From NCBI RefSeq assembly GCF_001988955.1, contig NZ_CP014263.1, forward strand, positions 4,703,501-4,767,500: DNA of 64,000 bases. The letters run 5' to 3'. Below are positions 42,740-52,078 of this stretch, in pieces (positions within the stretch are counted from its first letter, which is position 1; each line of letters begins with the position of its first letter). The stretch comes from Spirosoma montaniterrae. Its GTDB lineage: Bacteria > Bacteroidota > Bacteroidia > Cytophagales > Spirosomataceae. Both the position numbers and the translations under genes were made by a program. Under the pieces are notes generated by a model. It ran no database searches. It saw only the letters and a list, made by a program, of their open reading frames with translations, and was not told the DNA's origin.

Positions 42740-44404
42740 ATGAAAATCAAACCCGACACCACGTTAGTCGAGTATTTTTATCATTGGGAGCGTACTACGC
42801 CTGATCGTATTTTTCTTCGGCAGCCCTTTGGCGATACCTGGCTCGACTTTACCTGGCAGCAGGCTGGTGAGCAGGCCCGTAAGTTAGCGGCCTACCTGCA
42901 TTCGCTGGGTTTACCGCCCAAAAGCCGCATTGGGCTGGTGTCTAAAAATTGTGCTGAATGGTTTATCAGCGACATTGCTATCATGCTGTCGGGCCATGTG
43001 TCGGTGCCATTTTACCCAACACTTACGGCAGAACAACTTGAGCAGGTAGTCGTACATAGCGGCTGCAACGTATTGTTAGTCGGCAAGTTAGACAACTGGA
43101 ACGCTATGAAGGCGGGTGTTCCGAACGGTGTAATCTGTGTTTCGTTTCCTACGTACAACCCCGACCCAGCGCATGTGCAATGGGCCGATGTCATGACGTC
43201 GCAGATACCCTTTAGCGACTCACCCCTACCATCACCCGATGAGCTTATGACCATTGTGTATACGTCGGGCACCACGGGCAATCCAAAAGGCGTGATGCTG
43301 ACCTTTGGCGGTTTCGCTCTTGTATTGCATTCACTTAAAGAGTTTGTACCAATAGAAGTTCCAGCCATTCGGTTGCTGTCGTATCTGCCGCTGTGTCATA
43401 TGGCGGAGCGTGGTATTTTAGCCAATATGGCCCTGGCAACAGGCGCAACGGTTCATTTCACGGAGAGCATCGACACGTTTTCTAAAAACTTAGCTGCCGT
43501 TCAGCCAACGCATTTTGGGTCGGTGCCACGCATTTGGGTTAAGTTTCAACAAGGTATTCTGGCGAAAATGCCGCAGAAACGACTCGATTTGCTGTTGCGC
43601 ATCCCCATTCTGAGTGGTATTGTGAAGAAAAAGATCAGAACAACTTTAGGGTTAGGTCAGGTGCAGTTTATTGGGGTAGGAGCCGCGCCGATGCCGGTTA
43701 GCCTGATGCTGTGGTTCAGACGTTTAGGCATTCACATGCAGGAAATTTACGGCATGACTGAAACAACCTCGACCATCAGCGTTATGCCGCGCAATGGCAT
43801 TAAAGATGGGACCGTTGGAAAAGCCTTAGCCACCGTGACGGTAAAAATCGACCCGGACACGGGCGAAATTTGCGTTAAATCACCCCACAACATGCTGGGC
43901 TATTACAATGAACCCGCCATGACCGCCGAAACCCTTGGTACTGACGGCTGGTTGCACACGGGCGACAAAGGCGAGGTTGACGCGGAGGGTTATTTAAGGA
44001 TAACGGGCCGGGTTAAGGAAATGTACAAAACAAGTAAGGGTGAATACGTAGCCCCGTCCCAGATTGAACTGCGCTTTGCCGATAATGCGTTGATCGAGCA
44101 GGTGTGTGTAGTAGGGCAGGGACTGCCTCAACCCGTTGCGCTGATTGTATTGTCCGAATCGGCCCGCGCCGAAGACAAAACAATTGTCGCCGAAAGTTTA
44201 CGCCTGACGCATCAATCGGTCAACAAAATTCTGAAACCTTACGAGCGGGTACAGAAAATCGTTGTCGTGCAGGAGCCGTGGACAGTAGAAAACAATCGCA
44301 TGACACCAACGATGAAGCTGAAGCGAAAAGAGGTAGAAAAAGCCTTCGCATCGCGCATCGAAGGCTGGTACGAACACAAAGACGATTTTATCTGGGAGAT
44401 GTAG
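42740..44404 (+). CDS. long-chain fatty acid-CoA ligase-like AMP-binding enzyme
   Basis: A 554-residue ANL-superfamily enzyme: P-loop TIVYTSGTTGNPKG, adenylate motif YGMTE, and TGDKGEVDAEGYLRITGR, with a C-terminal domain. The layout is of the FadD15/long-chain acyl-CoA synthetase type (about 550-600 residues). It activates fatty acids through an acyl-AMP to acyl-CoA. The substrate chain length is inferred. It is convergent with the CstB-like gene by one base. Confidence 0.88.
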   Translation: MKIKPDTTLVEYFYHWERTTPDRIFLRQPFGDTWLDFTWQQAGEQARKLAAYLHSLGLPPKSRIGLVSKNCAEWFISDIAIMLSGHVSVPFYPTLTAEQLEQVVVHSGCNVLLVGKLDNWNAMKAGVPNGVICVSFPTYNPDPAHVQWADVMTSQIPFSDSPLPSPDELMTIVYTSGTTGNPKGVMLTFGGFALVLHSLKEFVPIEVPAIRLLSYLPLCHMAERGILANMALATGATVHFTESIDTFSKNLAAVQPTHFGSVPRIWVKFQQGILAKMPQKRLDLLLRIPILSGIVKKKIRTTLGLGQVQFIGVGAAPMPVSLMLWFRRLGIHMQEIYGMTETTSTISVMPRNGIKDGTVGKALATVTVKIDPDTGEICVKSPHNMLGYYNEPAMTAETLGTDGWLHTGDKGEVDAEGYLRITGRVKEMYKTSKGEYVAPSQIELRFADNALIEQVCVVGQGLPQPVALIVLSESARAEDKTIVAESLRLTHQSVNKILKPYERVQKIVVVQEPWTVENNRMTPTMKLKRKEVEKAFASRIEGWYEHKDDFIWEM

Positions 44405-44405
44405 T

Positions 44406-45803
44406 TCAGACTGTCGTTGCTGCTACCACTGGCACATTGGTTTTTTTAATGGCCTCAATGCCACCTTCCACGTTTATTACGTTGTGAAATCCCCGTGCTT
44501 TCAGAATCGAACTTGCCACCATCGACCGGTAGCCCCCGGCGCAATGCACATAGAGAGGTTCATGGCGTGAAAGCTGGGCCATATGGTCGTTGATATTATC
44601 TAACGGCATATTCTCGGCATCGCGCACGTGACCGGTTTCAAATTCTGCCGCTTTGCGTACATCAACGACGGTAAAGTTCGATGCATTTTGCCAGCGTTCG
44701 GCAAACGTAGCCGGGGAGATTGATGCTACCGTGTCTACCTCGTTTTCACTTTTTTGCCAAGCCGCAAAGCCCCCGTCGAGGTAGCCTATGCAATTGTCGT
44801 AACCCACGCGGGCCAGCCGCAGTACGGTTTCTTCTTCTTTGCCAACGGGTGTCACGAGCGCGATGGGCTGCTTCAGATCGGGAATCAGTGCCCCTACCCA
44901 GGGCGCAAATTGTCCGTTCAGGCCAATGTTTATGGCGTTCGGAATAAATCCATTGGCAAACTCGGTAGCATCACGCACGTCGAGTATCAACGCCCCCGTT
45001 TCGTTCACGGCAGCTTCGAACATCGCTGGCGACAGAGCCTGACTGCCTCGTTGCATAACGGCATCGATAGATTCGTACCCTTCTTTGTTGAGTCGAGCAT
45101 TTTCGGCGAAATACGCCGGAGCCTCGGTCAGGCCATCGAGAACTTTTTCAACGAATTCGTCTTTCGTTTCAGCCCGCAACGCGTAGTTAAAGCGTTTCTG
45201 ATTACCGAGCGTATCGGTAGTTTCTTTGCTCATATTTTTGCCACAGGCCGACCCAGCCCCATGTGCCGGGTACACAATTACGTCGTCGGGCAGGGGCATA
45301 AGTTTGGTATGCAGGCTGTCGTAGAGCATCCCGGCCAGGTCATGTTCCGTCAGGTTGCCTTTAATGGCTAAGTCGGGGCGACCTACATCGCCGATGAAGA
45401 GGGTATCGCCCGTAAAAATGGCGTGTTCCCGGCCCGTTTCATCAATCAGCAGGTAGGTTGTCGATTCAGGCGTATGGCCGGGCGTATGCAAAACCTTGAT
45501 CGTTACATCGCCGAGCGTAAAGATTTCGCCATCGTGGGCGTGATGTACGGCGTAGGTCGTGTTGGCATTGGGACCATATACAATCGTTGCGCCGGTTTTG
45601 GCTGCCAAATCGAGGTGGCCCGATACGAAATCGGCGTGGAAGTGCGTCTCGAATACGTATTTTATGTGCGCTCCGGCTCGTTCGGCTTTGCGGATGTAAG
45701 GCGTTGTTTCACGCAACGGATCGATAATAGCTGCTTCGCCGTTACTTTCGATATAATAAGCTCCCTGCGCCAGGCACCCCGTATACAACTGTTCGATAAT
45801 CAT
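44406..45803 (-). CDS. CstB-like persulfide dioxygenase with two rhodanese domains
   Basis: A 465-residue protein in three parts: an MBL-fold persulfide dioxygenase (about 1-245; metal motif THFHADFVSGH and GDTLFIGDVGRPDL), a first rhodanese-like domain (about 255-345) whose active site carries no Cys (TPVGKEEE), and a second rhodanese (about 365-460) with an intact active-site Cys in VHCAGGYRS. This is the Staphylococcus CstB arrangement, which oxidises persulfides to thiosulfate. The next gene upstream, overlapping by 4 bases, is a TauE/SafE exporter, as in the Cst operon. Confidence 0.9.
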   Translation of the reverse strand: MIIEQLYTGCLAQGAYYIESNGEAAIIDPLRETTPYIRKAERAGAHIKYVFETHFHADFVSGHLDLAAKTGATIVYGPNANTTYAVHHAHDGEIFTLGDVTIKVLHTPGHTPESTTYLLIDETGREHAIFTGDTLFIGDVGRPDLAIKGNLTEHDLAGMLYDSLHTKLMPLPDDVIVYPAHGAGSACGKNMSKETTDTLGNQKRFNYALRAETKDEFVEKVLDGLTEAPAYFAENARLNKEGYESIDAVMQRGSQALSPAMFEAAVNETGALILDVRDATEFANGFIPNAINIGLNGQFAPWVGALIPDLKQPIALVTPVGKEEETVLRLARVGYDNCIGYLDGGFAAWQKSENEVDTVASISPATFAERWQNASNFTVVDVRKAAEFETGHVRDAENMPLDNINDHMAQLSRHEPLYVHCAGGYRSMVASSILKARGFHNVINVEGGIEAIKKTNVPVVAATTV

Positions 45804-46597
45804 AACACTTCTTTCAAAATCACATACCCCGCTACCATCAGCACAAACCAGCCGAATCCTTTTTTCAGTTTTTCGGGTGCCACAAAACGGGCGAAATACA
45901 TACCGAGAAAAATCCCGACAATAGATAAACCCGTAAAGGGCAGCAGAAAATTCCAGTTCAGTTGGGTATGCTGGATGTCGCCCAGGAAGCCAACGAACGA
46001 ATTCACGGCAATAATCAGCACCGACGTTGCTACGGCGCGGTGAATAGGCAACCCGGCCAGCAGCACCAGCATTGGCACAATCAGAAAACCGCCCCCGGCC
46101 CCGATGGTTCCGGTCAGCAAACCAACGGCCAGGCCGTCGAGCGCGAGATTGCCATAGCGTGGCCTACCGTCGGCGGCTTCGCCCTGTTCGGGCCGGTCGC
46201 TGCGAATCATGGCGCGGGCGGCTAACACCATTACCACCACAAAGAAATACAGAATGGCGTTCGGCTTCGACAGCGTAAACGTCTCAAATTGAACGAGTGG
46301 ATCGGGCAGCGCGGGCAGCAAAAACCGCCGACTGAGGTAAACCGACACGAACGAAGGCAGGGCAAAAGCCGCCGAAACGCGCAGATCAACGTGTTTTTGC
46401 CAGAGATGGCTGATTGACCCTACCAGCGAAGTTACGCCCACCACAAACAGTGAATACGTGGTTGACAGCACGGGCGAAATTCCAAACGCATAAACGAAAA
46501 TTGGCACCGTCAGAATCGACCCTCCACCCCCGGCCAGGCCAATGACCAAACCAACCAGCAGGGCCATCGCATAGCCTATAGAGTACTGAATATCCAT
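45800..46597 (-). CDS. TauE/SafE-family sulfite or sulfonate exporter
   Basis: A 265-residue integral membrane protein with about eight spans and the repeated motifs [14 protein letters not shown] and [13 protein letters not shown] that mark the two TauE halves. It probably exports sulfite or thiosulfate produced by the neighbouring CstB-like enzyme. Its stop overlaps the CstB-like start by 4 bases, so they are co-translated. A TAGTTTTG box lies 8 bases before the ATG, implying a short leader. Confidence 0.88.
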   Translation of the reverse strand: MDIQYSIGYAMALLVGLVIGLAGGGGSILTVPIFVYAFGISPVLSTTYSLFVVGVTSLVGSISHLWQKHVDLRVSAAFALPSFVSVYLSRRFLLPALPDPLVQFETFTLSKPNAILYFFVVVMVLAARAMIRSDRPEQGEAADGRPRYGNLALDGLAVGLLTGTIGAGGGFLIVPMLVLLAGLPIHRAVATSVLIIAVNSFVGFLGDIQHTQLNWNFLLPFTGLSIVGIFLGMYFARFVAPEKLKKGFGWFVLMVAGYVILKEVL

Positions 46598-46604
46598 GAA
46601 TAGG

Positions 46605-46612
46605 CAAAACTA
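46605..46612 (-). promoter_or_regulatory. -7 element of the sulfur gene pair
   Basis: The minus strand reads TAGTTTTG (46612-46605), an exact TAnnTTTG match, 8 bases from the TauE-like start. No clear -33 box. Confidence 0.42.
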
Positions 46613-46649
46613 AGGCATTCGACGCGATGTTCGGACGCCATTAAATACA

Positions 46650-46681
46650 AACGGTCTCCGACAGTTGTGTCAGAGACCGTT
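46650..46681 (-). terminator. hairpin after the amino-acid permease gene
   Basis: AACGGTCTCCGACA (46650-46663) pairs with 46668-46681 with one mismatch around a GTTG loop, 22 bases past the permease stop on the minus strand. The T run after it is weak (TTTGTATTT). It could also be a compact member of the gap-filling repeats. Confidence 0.55.
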
Positions 46682-46702
46682 ATACAAATGAGCTAAGACC
46701 TG

Positions 46703-48208
46703 TCAATCAGGCAAATCATTAAGATTACTGTTTTTGCGGCTATACAGGAAGTAAACGATTAATCCCAGGATGCCCCACACCAAGAAGGTCAGCTTGGTAT
46801 CGTGCCGCAAATTCCACATCAAATAAAGATTCGCCAGAATACCCAGCGTAGCAATGACCGGCAGGGCGGGGGTACGGTAAGGCCGTTCGAGGTTTGGCTC
46901 CCGGACGCGCAGTAACCACACGGCCCCGCAAATCATGGCAAAAGCAAACAGCGTTCCCGAACTGCACAATTGCGATACTTTGTCGATAGGAGTCAGCGCA
47001 GCTACTGTTGAGACAATGGCACCCACGAAAATAGTGCTTTTCCAGGGGGTTTTAAAAGTCGGGTGAATGGACGCGAACAAGTTACGGGGTAGCAGCCCGT
47101 CTTTAGCCATACCGAGGAAAATCCGGGTTTGACCGAGCATCATCACCAGCATCACCGATGTCAGGCCCGCAATGGCGGCAATCGTAATCAGGTATACAGC
47201 CCAGGTCAGGCCCTGATCGGCAAATGCCTGCGCAACGGGTGCTTTCAGGTCGAGGGCATCGTAGCGAACCATACCCGTCAGCACGAGCGACACCAGAATA
47301 TACAAGATCGTGCAAATAATGAGCGAAGCAATAATGGCAAACGGAACGTCTTTCTTGGGGTTAATCGCTTCGCCAGCCTGTGTCGAAACGGCATCGAAAC
47401 CGATGTAAGCGAAGAAAACAATCCCAGCCGCCGTCACGATACCATCGAAGCCAAAGTGCGTTTGTCCGGTTTTATCAACCACTGGGTCGGGAATAAACGG
47501 AGTCCAGTTGGCTACATCGACGTAAAACGCACCCGCAACGATCACGAAGATTACGGTGGCTACTTTCACCATCACAATGATGTTGTTGGTACTGGCGGCT
47601 TCTTTGATGCCCTTAACCAGAATATACGTAACCACCCAAACGATCAGAAACGCGGGCAGGTTGATCGCGAACGAAAAATCGGGAACAGCCTGACCAGCCG
47701 CCCGCATGGCTTCGGCTTTTTCCTGCGCCGTTACGGGGTCATTCATCAACCAAACGGGCGGATGAACGTTGAACAGGTGCAAAAACTTTTCAAAGTAGCC
47801 CGACCAGCTTACGGCTACCGTAGTAGCTCCCATCATGTACTCAAGAATCAGGTTCCAGCCAATAAGCCAGGCAAACAACTCGCCTACAGTGCCATACGAG
47901 TAGGCGTAAGCTGATCCTTCAACGGGCAGAATGGAGGCAAATTCGGCGTAGCAAAGAGCGGCAAATGCACACGCTATACCGGCCATCATGAACGATAGGG
48001 CCAACGCCGGGCCAGCCCATTCGTTGGCGGCAATACCGGTGAGCACAAACACACCCCCGCCAATAACGGCACCAATGCCGAGCGACGTTAGCCCCCAGCG
48101 TGTTAGCACCCGCTTCAGCTCGCTTTTTTTCATGTCGGCCTCATAGGCCGCTAACGGCTTCTTTCGCCAAACGCTGGTTGTGTCACTTGGTTTTACTTGG
48201 GTTTCCAT
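46703..48208 (-). CDS. APC-superfamily amino-acid permease
   Basis: A 501-residue membrane protein with about 12 spans. The N-terminal motif GLTSLGIGAVIGGGVFVLTG and the later FFAYIGFDAVSTQAGEAINPKKD mark the cationic amino-acid transporter branch (YfnA/CAT-like). The N-terminus is cytoplasmic. Substrate unknown. Its upstream gap to secDF (48209-48373) contains a 38-base inverted repeat, and its downstream gap holds a hairpin. Confidence 0.9.
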   Translation of the reverse strand: METQVKPSDTTSVWRKKPLAAYEADMKKSELKRVLTRWGLTSLGIGAVIGGGVFVLTGIAANEWAGPALALSFMMAGIACAFAALCYAEFASILPVEGSAYAYSYGTVGELFAWLIGWNLILEYMMGATTVAVSWSGYFEKFLHLFNVHPPVWLMNDPVTAQEKAEAMRAAGQAVPDFSFAINLPAFLIVWVVTYILVKGIKEAASTNNIIVMVKVATVIFVIVAGAFYVDVANWTPFIPDPVVDKTGQTHFGFDGIVTAAGIVFFAYIGFDAVSTQAGEAINPKKDVPFAIIASLIICTILYILVSLVLTGMVRYDALDLKAPVAQAFADQGLTWAVYLITIAAIAGLTSVMLVMMLGQTRIFLGMAKDGLLPRNLFASIHPTFKTPWKSTIFVGAIVSTVAALTPIDKVSQLCSSGTLFAFAMICGAVWLLRVREPNLERPYRTPALPVIATLGILANLYLMWNLRHDTKLTFLVWGILGLIVYFLYSRKNSNLNDLPD

Positions 48209-48282
48209 GCAGGAAAAGAATTCAGTTTGGTAAAAAGGACGTTCTGTAAAAGAAAGTTAGGTATAAACGTTGCGAAAGATAC

Positions 48283-48375
48283 AAAAATATTGACTGGTTG
48301 AATGATTGAGTGGTTGAATGAATTGGTCTGAGACAAGCATTCAATCACTCAATCATTCAACCAGTCAATATTTTT
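48283..48375. repeat. 38-base inverted repeat between permease and secDF genes
   Basis: Arms 48283-48320 and 48338-48375 pair over 38 bases with one mismatch; the spacer is 17 bases. The arms repeat words such as TGGTTGAATGA and TTGAATG. The right arm reaches 48375 and overlaps the secDF stop codon (48374-48376). Confidence 0.88.
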
Positions 48376-51300
48376 ATTTCTGCGACGGCTTAATTAGCGG
48401 AGCTTTTACTTTTTTCTCTTTTTTCTCCGTGAATTCTTCAGGCGTTTCGGTCGGCTTGTCCGTGAAGTCCGCCGGAATGGCGTCGAATCCAGCTTTCTTT
48501 TCTAATCGGGCTGGGACCGCGTCTTCTTTGTCCTGATCGCGGCTGAGCGCATCAACCACAATCGGCGTTGCCACAAACAGCGACGAATACGTACCGACAA
48601 TTACCCCAATCAGCATCGCGAACGAGAAGCCACGGATGGTCTCGCCCCCAAAAATGAACAGTACCAGCAACACCAGAATGGTTGAGAAACCCGTAACGGC
48701 GGTGCGGCTCAGGGTGGCGTTCAACGCATTGTTGATAACCGTAGGTATGCTTTCTTTCTTGCCACGATTATCGTTCAGGTACTCGCGTACCCGGTCGAAT
48801 ACAACGACGGTATCGTTCATCGAGTACCCCATAATCGTCAGCAAAGCTCCTACAAACGCCTGATCGACGTCGAGTGAGAAGGGCAGAATACCGTTAAAAA
48901 TCGAGAAGATAGCCAGAATCACGAGTACGTCGTGGAACAGAGCTACCACAGAACCATACCCAAAAGCAAGTCGCTTGAACCGAATCAGGATGTAGACGAA
49001 CACCACCGCCACGGCCAGCAAGATAGACCAAAGGGCCGATGTCATGATGTCGTAGGCAATGGTTGGGCCAACTTTCTGCGAACTTTCGATGCGGGCAGGA
49101 TTGCCTTTCAGGCTGCTCAACCCTTTGTAAACAGCCGCTTCGGCCTGTTTGTCGGCTTCGGGCGTGGTTACGTCAACCAGATATGGCGTGGTTACTTTTA
49201 CCTGATTAGCTCCAATGCCTGTGCCGCCGTAGGTCTTCACTTCAGGCGCGGCACCCAGCACCGGCTCCAGAGCAGACCGAACCTCGTCAGTACTAACCGA
49301 CTTCTCAAAACGCACCACATATGAACGGCCTCCCTTGAAATCGACGCCTAAGCCAAAACCTTTGAAGATAATGGAGATGACGCCGAGGGCGATAATGACC
49401 GACGATACCGTGTAGTACAGCTTCCGGCGTGATACGAAGTCGAAGTTCGAGTCTTTGAACAGATTAGCCGCCCACGACGAACTGAACGACAGCGTTTTGC
49501 CATTGCGAATGTAGTACTCCAGAATCAGGCGGGTAATGAAAATAGCCGCAAACAACGATGTCAGAATACCAATAATCAGCGTCGTGGCAAAGCCCAGAAT
49601 CAGACCTGTTCCGAAAATGAATAGAATTACCCCCGTCAGGAAGGTTGTCACGTTCGAGTCGATAATGGACGACAGCGCGTTTTTGAATCCATCGGCTACG
49701 GCCAATTTAAAACCTTTACCTTCGGCCAGTTCTTCTTTGATCCGCTCGAAAATCAGTACGTTGGCATCAACGGCCATACCAATCGAGAGTACGATACCAG
49801 CAATACCGGGCATGGTCAGCACGGCACCCAGCGAAGCCATTACGCCCAGCAGGAAGAACAGGTTCACGAACAACGCAAGGTCGGCAATCAGACCGGCGCG
49901 GTTGTAGTAGAACACCACGAAGGCCAACACGAGCAAAATACCAATCACCGACGACAACACGCCTGCGCTCACGGCTTCCGAACCCAGCGTGGCTCCCACG
50001 ATGCTTTCTTCCACAATTGTGGTCGGCGCGGGCAGCTTACCGGCTTTCAGCACGTTTGCCATGTCTTTGGTTTCTTCGACCGTGAAGTTGCCCGAAATGC
50101 TTGAACGGCCATTCGGAATTTCGTTCTGCACGTTCGGAGCCGTGTAAACAAGGTTATCCAGCAAAATCGCCACCGGGCGACCTACGTTAGCCGCCGTCAG
50201 GTTTTTCCACTTGCGGGCACCTTCGGCATTCATATTCATGGTCACTTCGGGCCGACCACGATCATCGTAGTCGTTGGCTGCTTCTGTAATCACGTCGCCT
50301 TCGAGCGGGGCGCGGCCAGCAGCCTTCTTCAGAAAATAAATCGGCAGAATTTCTTTCCCATCGGTAGTTGTAAATGACTTCCGATCCCAGGCAAAAAAGA
50401 CGTCTGCCGGAAAGAGGTTGCGTACTTCGGGGGTATTCAGCACGGCGTTGGCGCGGGCCGTGTCTTTAAGATAAACGCCTAACTGATCCTGACCAACGGG
50501 CAGAAATAACTGTGTCAGAGCCGTGCTTTGCGCTGCTGCTGCCGCCGTATCGTTCTTGGCCGTACCCGCCGAATCTTTTTTGGCACCCTGCGCCAGTTGA
50601 CTTTCAAGGCTTGTACCTTTTGCCGCCGAGCCGGTAGCCGGTGCGGTTGTAGCAGCCGTTTTAACAGCCGCTTTTCGGGCAGTTTCTTCGCGCAACAGGT
50701 AAGCACCCATACCTTCAAGTGCCGGGGCCAGTTCGTTCAGGCGGTACACTTCGGTAAATTCAAGCTTGGCGGCACCGGTCAGCAGCCGACGGACGCGTTC
50801 GGGATTGTCAACACCGGGCAGTTCAATCTGAATACGACCCGAACCTGGCAACCGCTGAATATTGGGGTTAGCCACGCCAAACTTATCGACCCGCGCCTGA
50901 ATGATCTGGTATGCCCGCGTAATGGCACCTTCCACTTCTTCATTCAGTAATTTCCGCACTTCGGTATCCGACGACTGGAAATTGATTTTGCTGCGATTCG
51001 CGCTCGTAGCAAACAGGGTAGCCAGTTTAGTATTCGGCGAGATTTCCTTGTAATTATCGACAAACAAGTCGACGAAGCTCGTCCGGCTGGTTTTCTGGTC
51101 TTCAGCCGCCTGTTTTAAGGCTTCTGCAAATTTTGGGTCGCGGTTATTACCCGACAAACCGCGCAGAATATCGGCGGGCGACACTTCGAGTACTACGTGC
51201 ATACCGCCTTGTAAGTCAAGGCCCAGGCCCAATTCGCGTTCGCTCACCTCCTGGAGAGTGCTGCCTAAATACACCGGCTCTTTCCAGAGCGAATCGAGGT

Positions 51301-51460
51301 ATTTCTGTTTTTTAGCCCGGTCAACAACACCTTGTTTGTTGGTCGCGTAAGCCTCGGCATCGGCCTTGATGCTGCGCGAGACAAACGTGAACGACAGGAA
51401 GTAGATGCAAATCGCTGCAATAACCCCCGTCAGAATCAGAATTCCTGTTCTATTTTGCAT
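48374..51460 (-). CDS. secDF: SecDF fused protein-export membrane protein
   Basis: A 1,028-residue fusion of SecD and SecF: SecD first (first span about 7-29, periplasmic P1 region about 45-480, five further spans to about 680) and SecF second (about 690-1,000). The SecD part has SIGMAVDANVLIFERIKEE and the SecF part GYSMNDTVVVFDRVRE, the conserved transmembrane motifs. It uses the proton gradient to draw proteins through SecYEG. The fused form is the norm in Bacteroidota. The insertion at about 265-315 rich in Ala/Thr/Lys is lineage-specific. The stop lies inside an inverted repeat. Confidence 0.97.
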   Translation of the reverse strand: MQNRTGILILTGVIAAICIYFLSFTFVSRSIKADAEAYATNKQGVVDRAKKQKYLDSLWKEPVYLGSTLQEVSERELGLGLDLQGGMHVVLEVSPADILRGLSGNNRDPKFAEALKQAAEDQKTSRTSFVDLFVDNYKEISPNTKLATLFATSANRSKINFQSSDTEVRKLLNEEVEGAITRAYQIIQARVDKFGVANPNIQRLPGSGRIQIELPGVDNPERVRRLLTGAAKLEFTEVYRLNELAPALEGMGAYLLREETARKAAVKTAATTAPATGSAAKGTSLESQLAQGAKKDSAGTAKNDTAAAAAQSTALTQLFLPVGQDQLGVYLKDTARANAVLNTPEVRNLFPADVFFAWDRKSFTTTDGKEILPIYFLKKAAGRAPLEGDVITEAANDYDDRGRPEVTMNMNAEGARKWKNLTAANVGRPVAILLDNLVYTAPNVQNEIPNGRSSISGNFTVEETKDMANVLKAGKLPAPTTIVEESIVGATLGSEAVSAGVLSSVIGILLVLAFVVFYYNRAGLIADLALFVNLFFLLGVMASLGAVLTMPGIAGIVLSIGMAVDANVLIFERIKEELAEGKGFKLAVADGFKNALSSIIDSNVTTFLTGVILFIFGTGLILGFATTLIIGILTSLFAAIFITRLILEYYIRNGKTLSFSSSWAANLFKDSNFDFVSRRKLYYTVSSVIIALGVISIIFKGFGLGVDFKGGRSYVVRFEKSVSTDEVRSALEPVLGAAPEVKTYGGTGIGANQVKVTTPYLVDVTTPEADKQAEAAVYKGLSSLKGNPARIESSQKVGPTIAYDIMTSALWSILLAVAVVFVYILIRFKRLAFGYGSVVALFHDVLVILAIFSIFNGILPFSLDVDQAFVGALLTIMGYSMNDTVVVFDRVREYLNDNRGKKESIPTVINNALNATLSRTAVTGFSTILVLLVLFIFGGETIRGFSFAMLIGVIVGTYSSLFVATPIVVDALSRDQDKEDAVPARLEKKAGFDAIPADFTDKPTETPEEFTEKKEKKVKAPLIKPSQK

Positions 51461-51471
51461 GTAATGTACCG

Positions 51472-51487
51472 ACGGGCTTCAGCCCGT
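51472..51487. repeat. short REP-like hairpin after secDF start side
   Basis: ACGGGCT (51472-51478) pairs exactly with AGCCCGT (51481-51487) around a 2-base TC loop. It lies 12 bases before the secDF start (51460) on the minus strand. It has the same build as a single half of a family A or B unit. Confidence 0.5.
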
Positions 51488-51613
51488 GCCTATTGATAAA
51501 AAATAAATTGATAATGACCGATGGTTGTATTCAGTCTGTGTAATGACTACTTCGGGTAGCCAAAAGGCGAGTGATTATCGTACAGGCTGATGCCCGTAGG
51601 TACGATTAGTGCG

Positions 51614-52000
51614 TTACGGCGCGTTGGGCGCAATAGTCGTTCCGAAAACGTGTCGGAAATACGAGAAGAAATAATGCGGAAACTGAAAATGCCGCAACAG
51701 CGCAACACTGAGCAGCAGCAACAGCACAAACGTAGGTTCTGGCAGTAGAAAGGCCGTTTGGTGGCCTCCGCCCACGCAGGTGGCGGGCGTAACAACGGCT
51801 TCAAAGCCAGCCGCGCTTAGTTGGGCATCCTGTGAATGCGACTCTGCTGATTTACCCGTTTTGCCGTGTTCAACAGCGGCTTTCTTGGTCAACTCTGCCC
51901 GTTGCTGCACCATGCCGCCAGCACCCCAAACTGCCGTAAACAGCAGCAAAGTAGCCAGCATCAGGCTCGAAAAACGTTGTATAACGCGCGGTTGCTTCAT
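51614..52000 (-). CDS. small membrane protein of unknown function
   Basis: A 128-residue protein starting MKQPRVIQRFSS: a signal or span at about 9-30, a soluble segment of about 50 residues (KTGKSAESHSQDAQLSAA), a second span (about 85-102, FVLLLLLSVALLRHF) and a short C-terminal tail. The frame runs back to 52042, but the ATG at 52000 opens directly on the signal-like region. No family recognised. Its 153-base downstream gap to secDF holds a short hairpin only. Confidence 0.6.
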   Translation of the reverse strand: MKQPRVIQRFSSLMLATLLLFTAVWGAGGMVQQRAELTKKAAVEHGKTGKSAESHSQDAQLSAAGFEAVVTPATCVGGGHQTAFLLPEPTFVLLLLLSVALLRHFQFPHYFFSYFRHVFGTTIAPNAP

Positions 52001-52078
52001 GGAATCGTGAAACGGATGACAAATTTCGTACCATTTCCCCATGAAAGCAAGCGAATTATTCGGCGAAGACGGCTAAGT

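Noticed and set aside
47129..47914. A plus-strand frame of about 261 codons within the permease gene
   Set aside because: Antisense to a clear APC permease; His/Asn-rich composition is a reading artefact.
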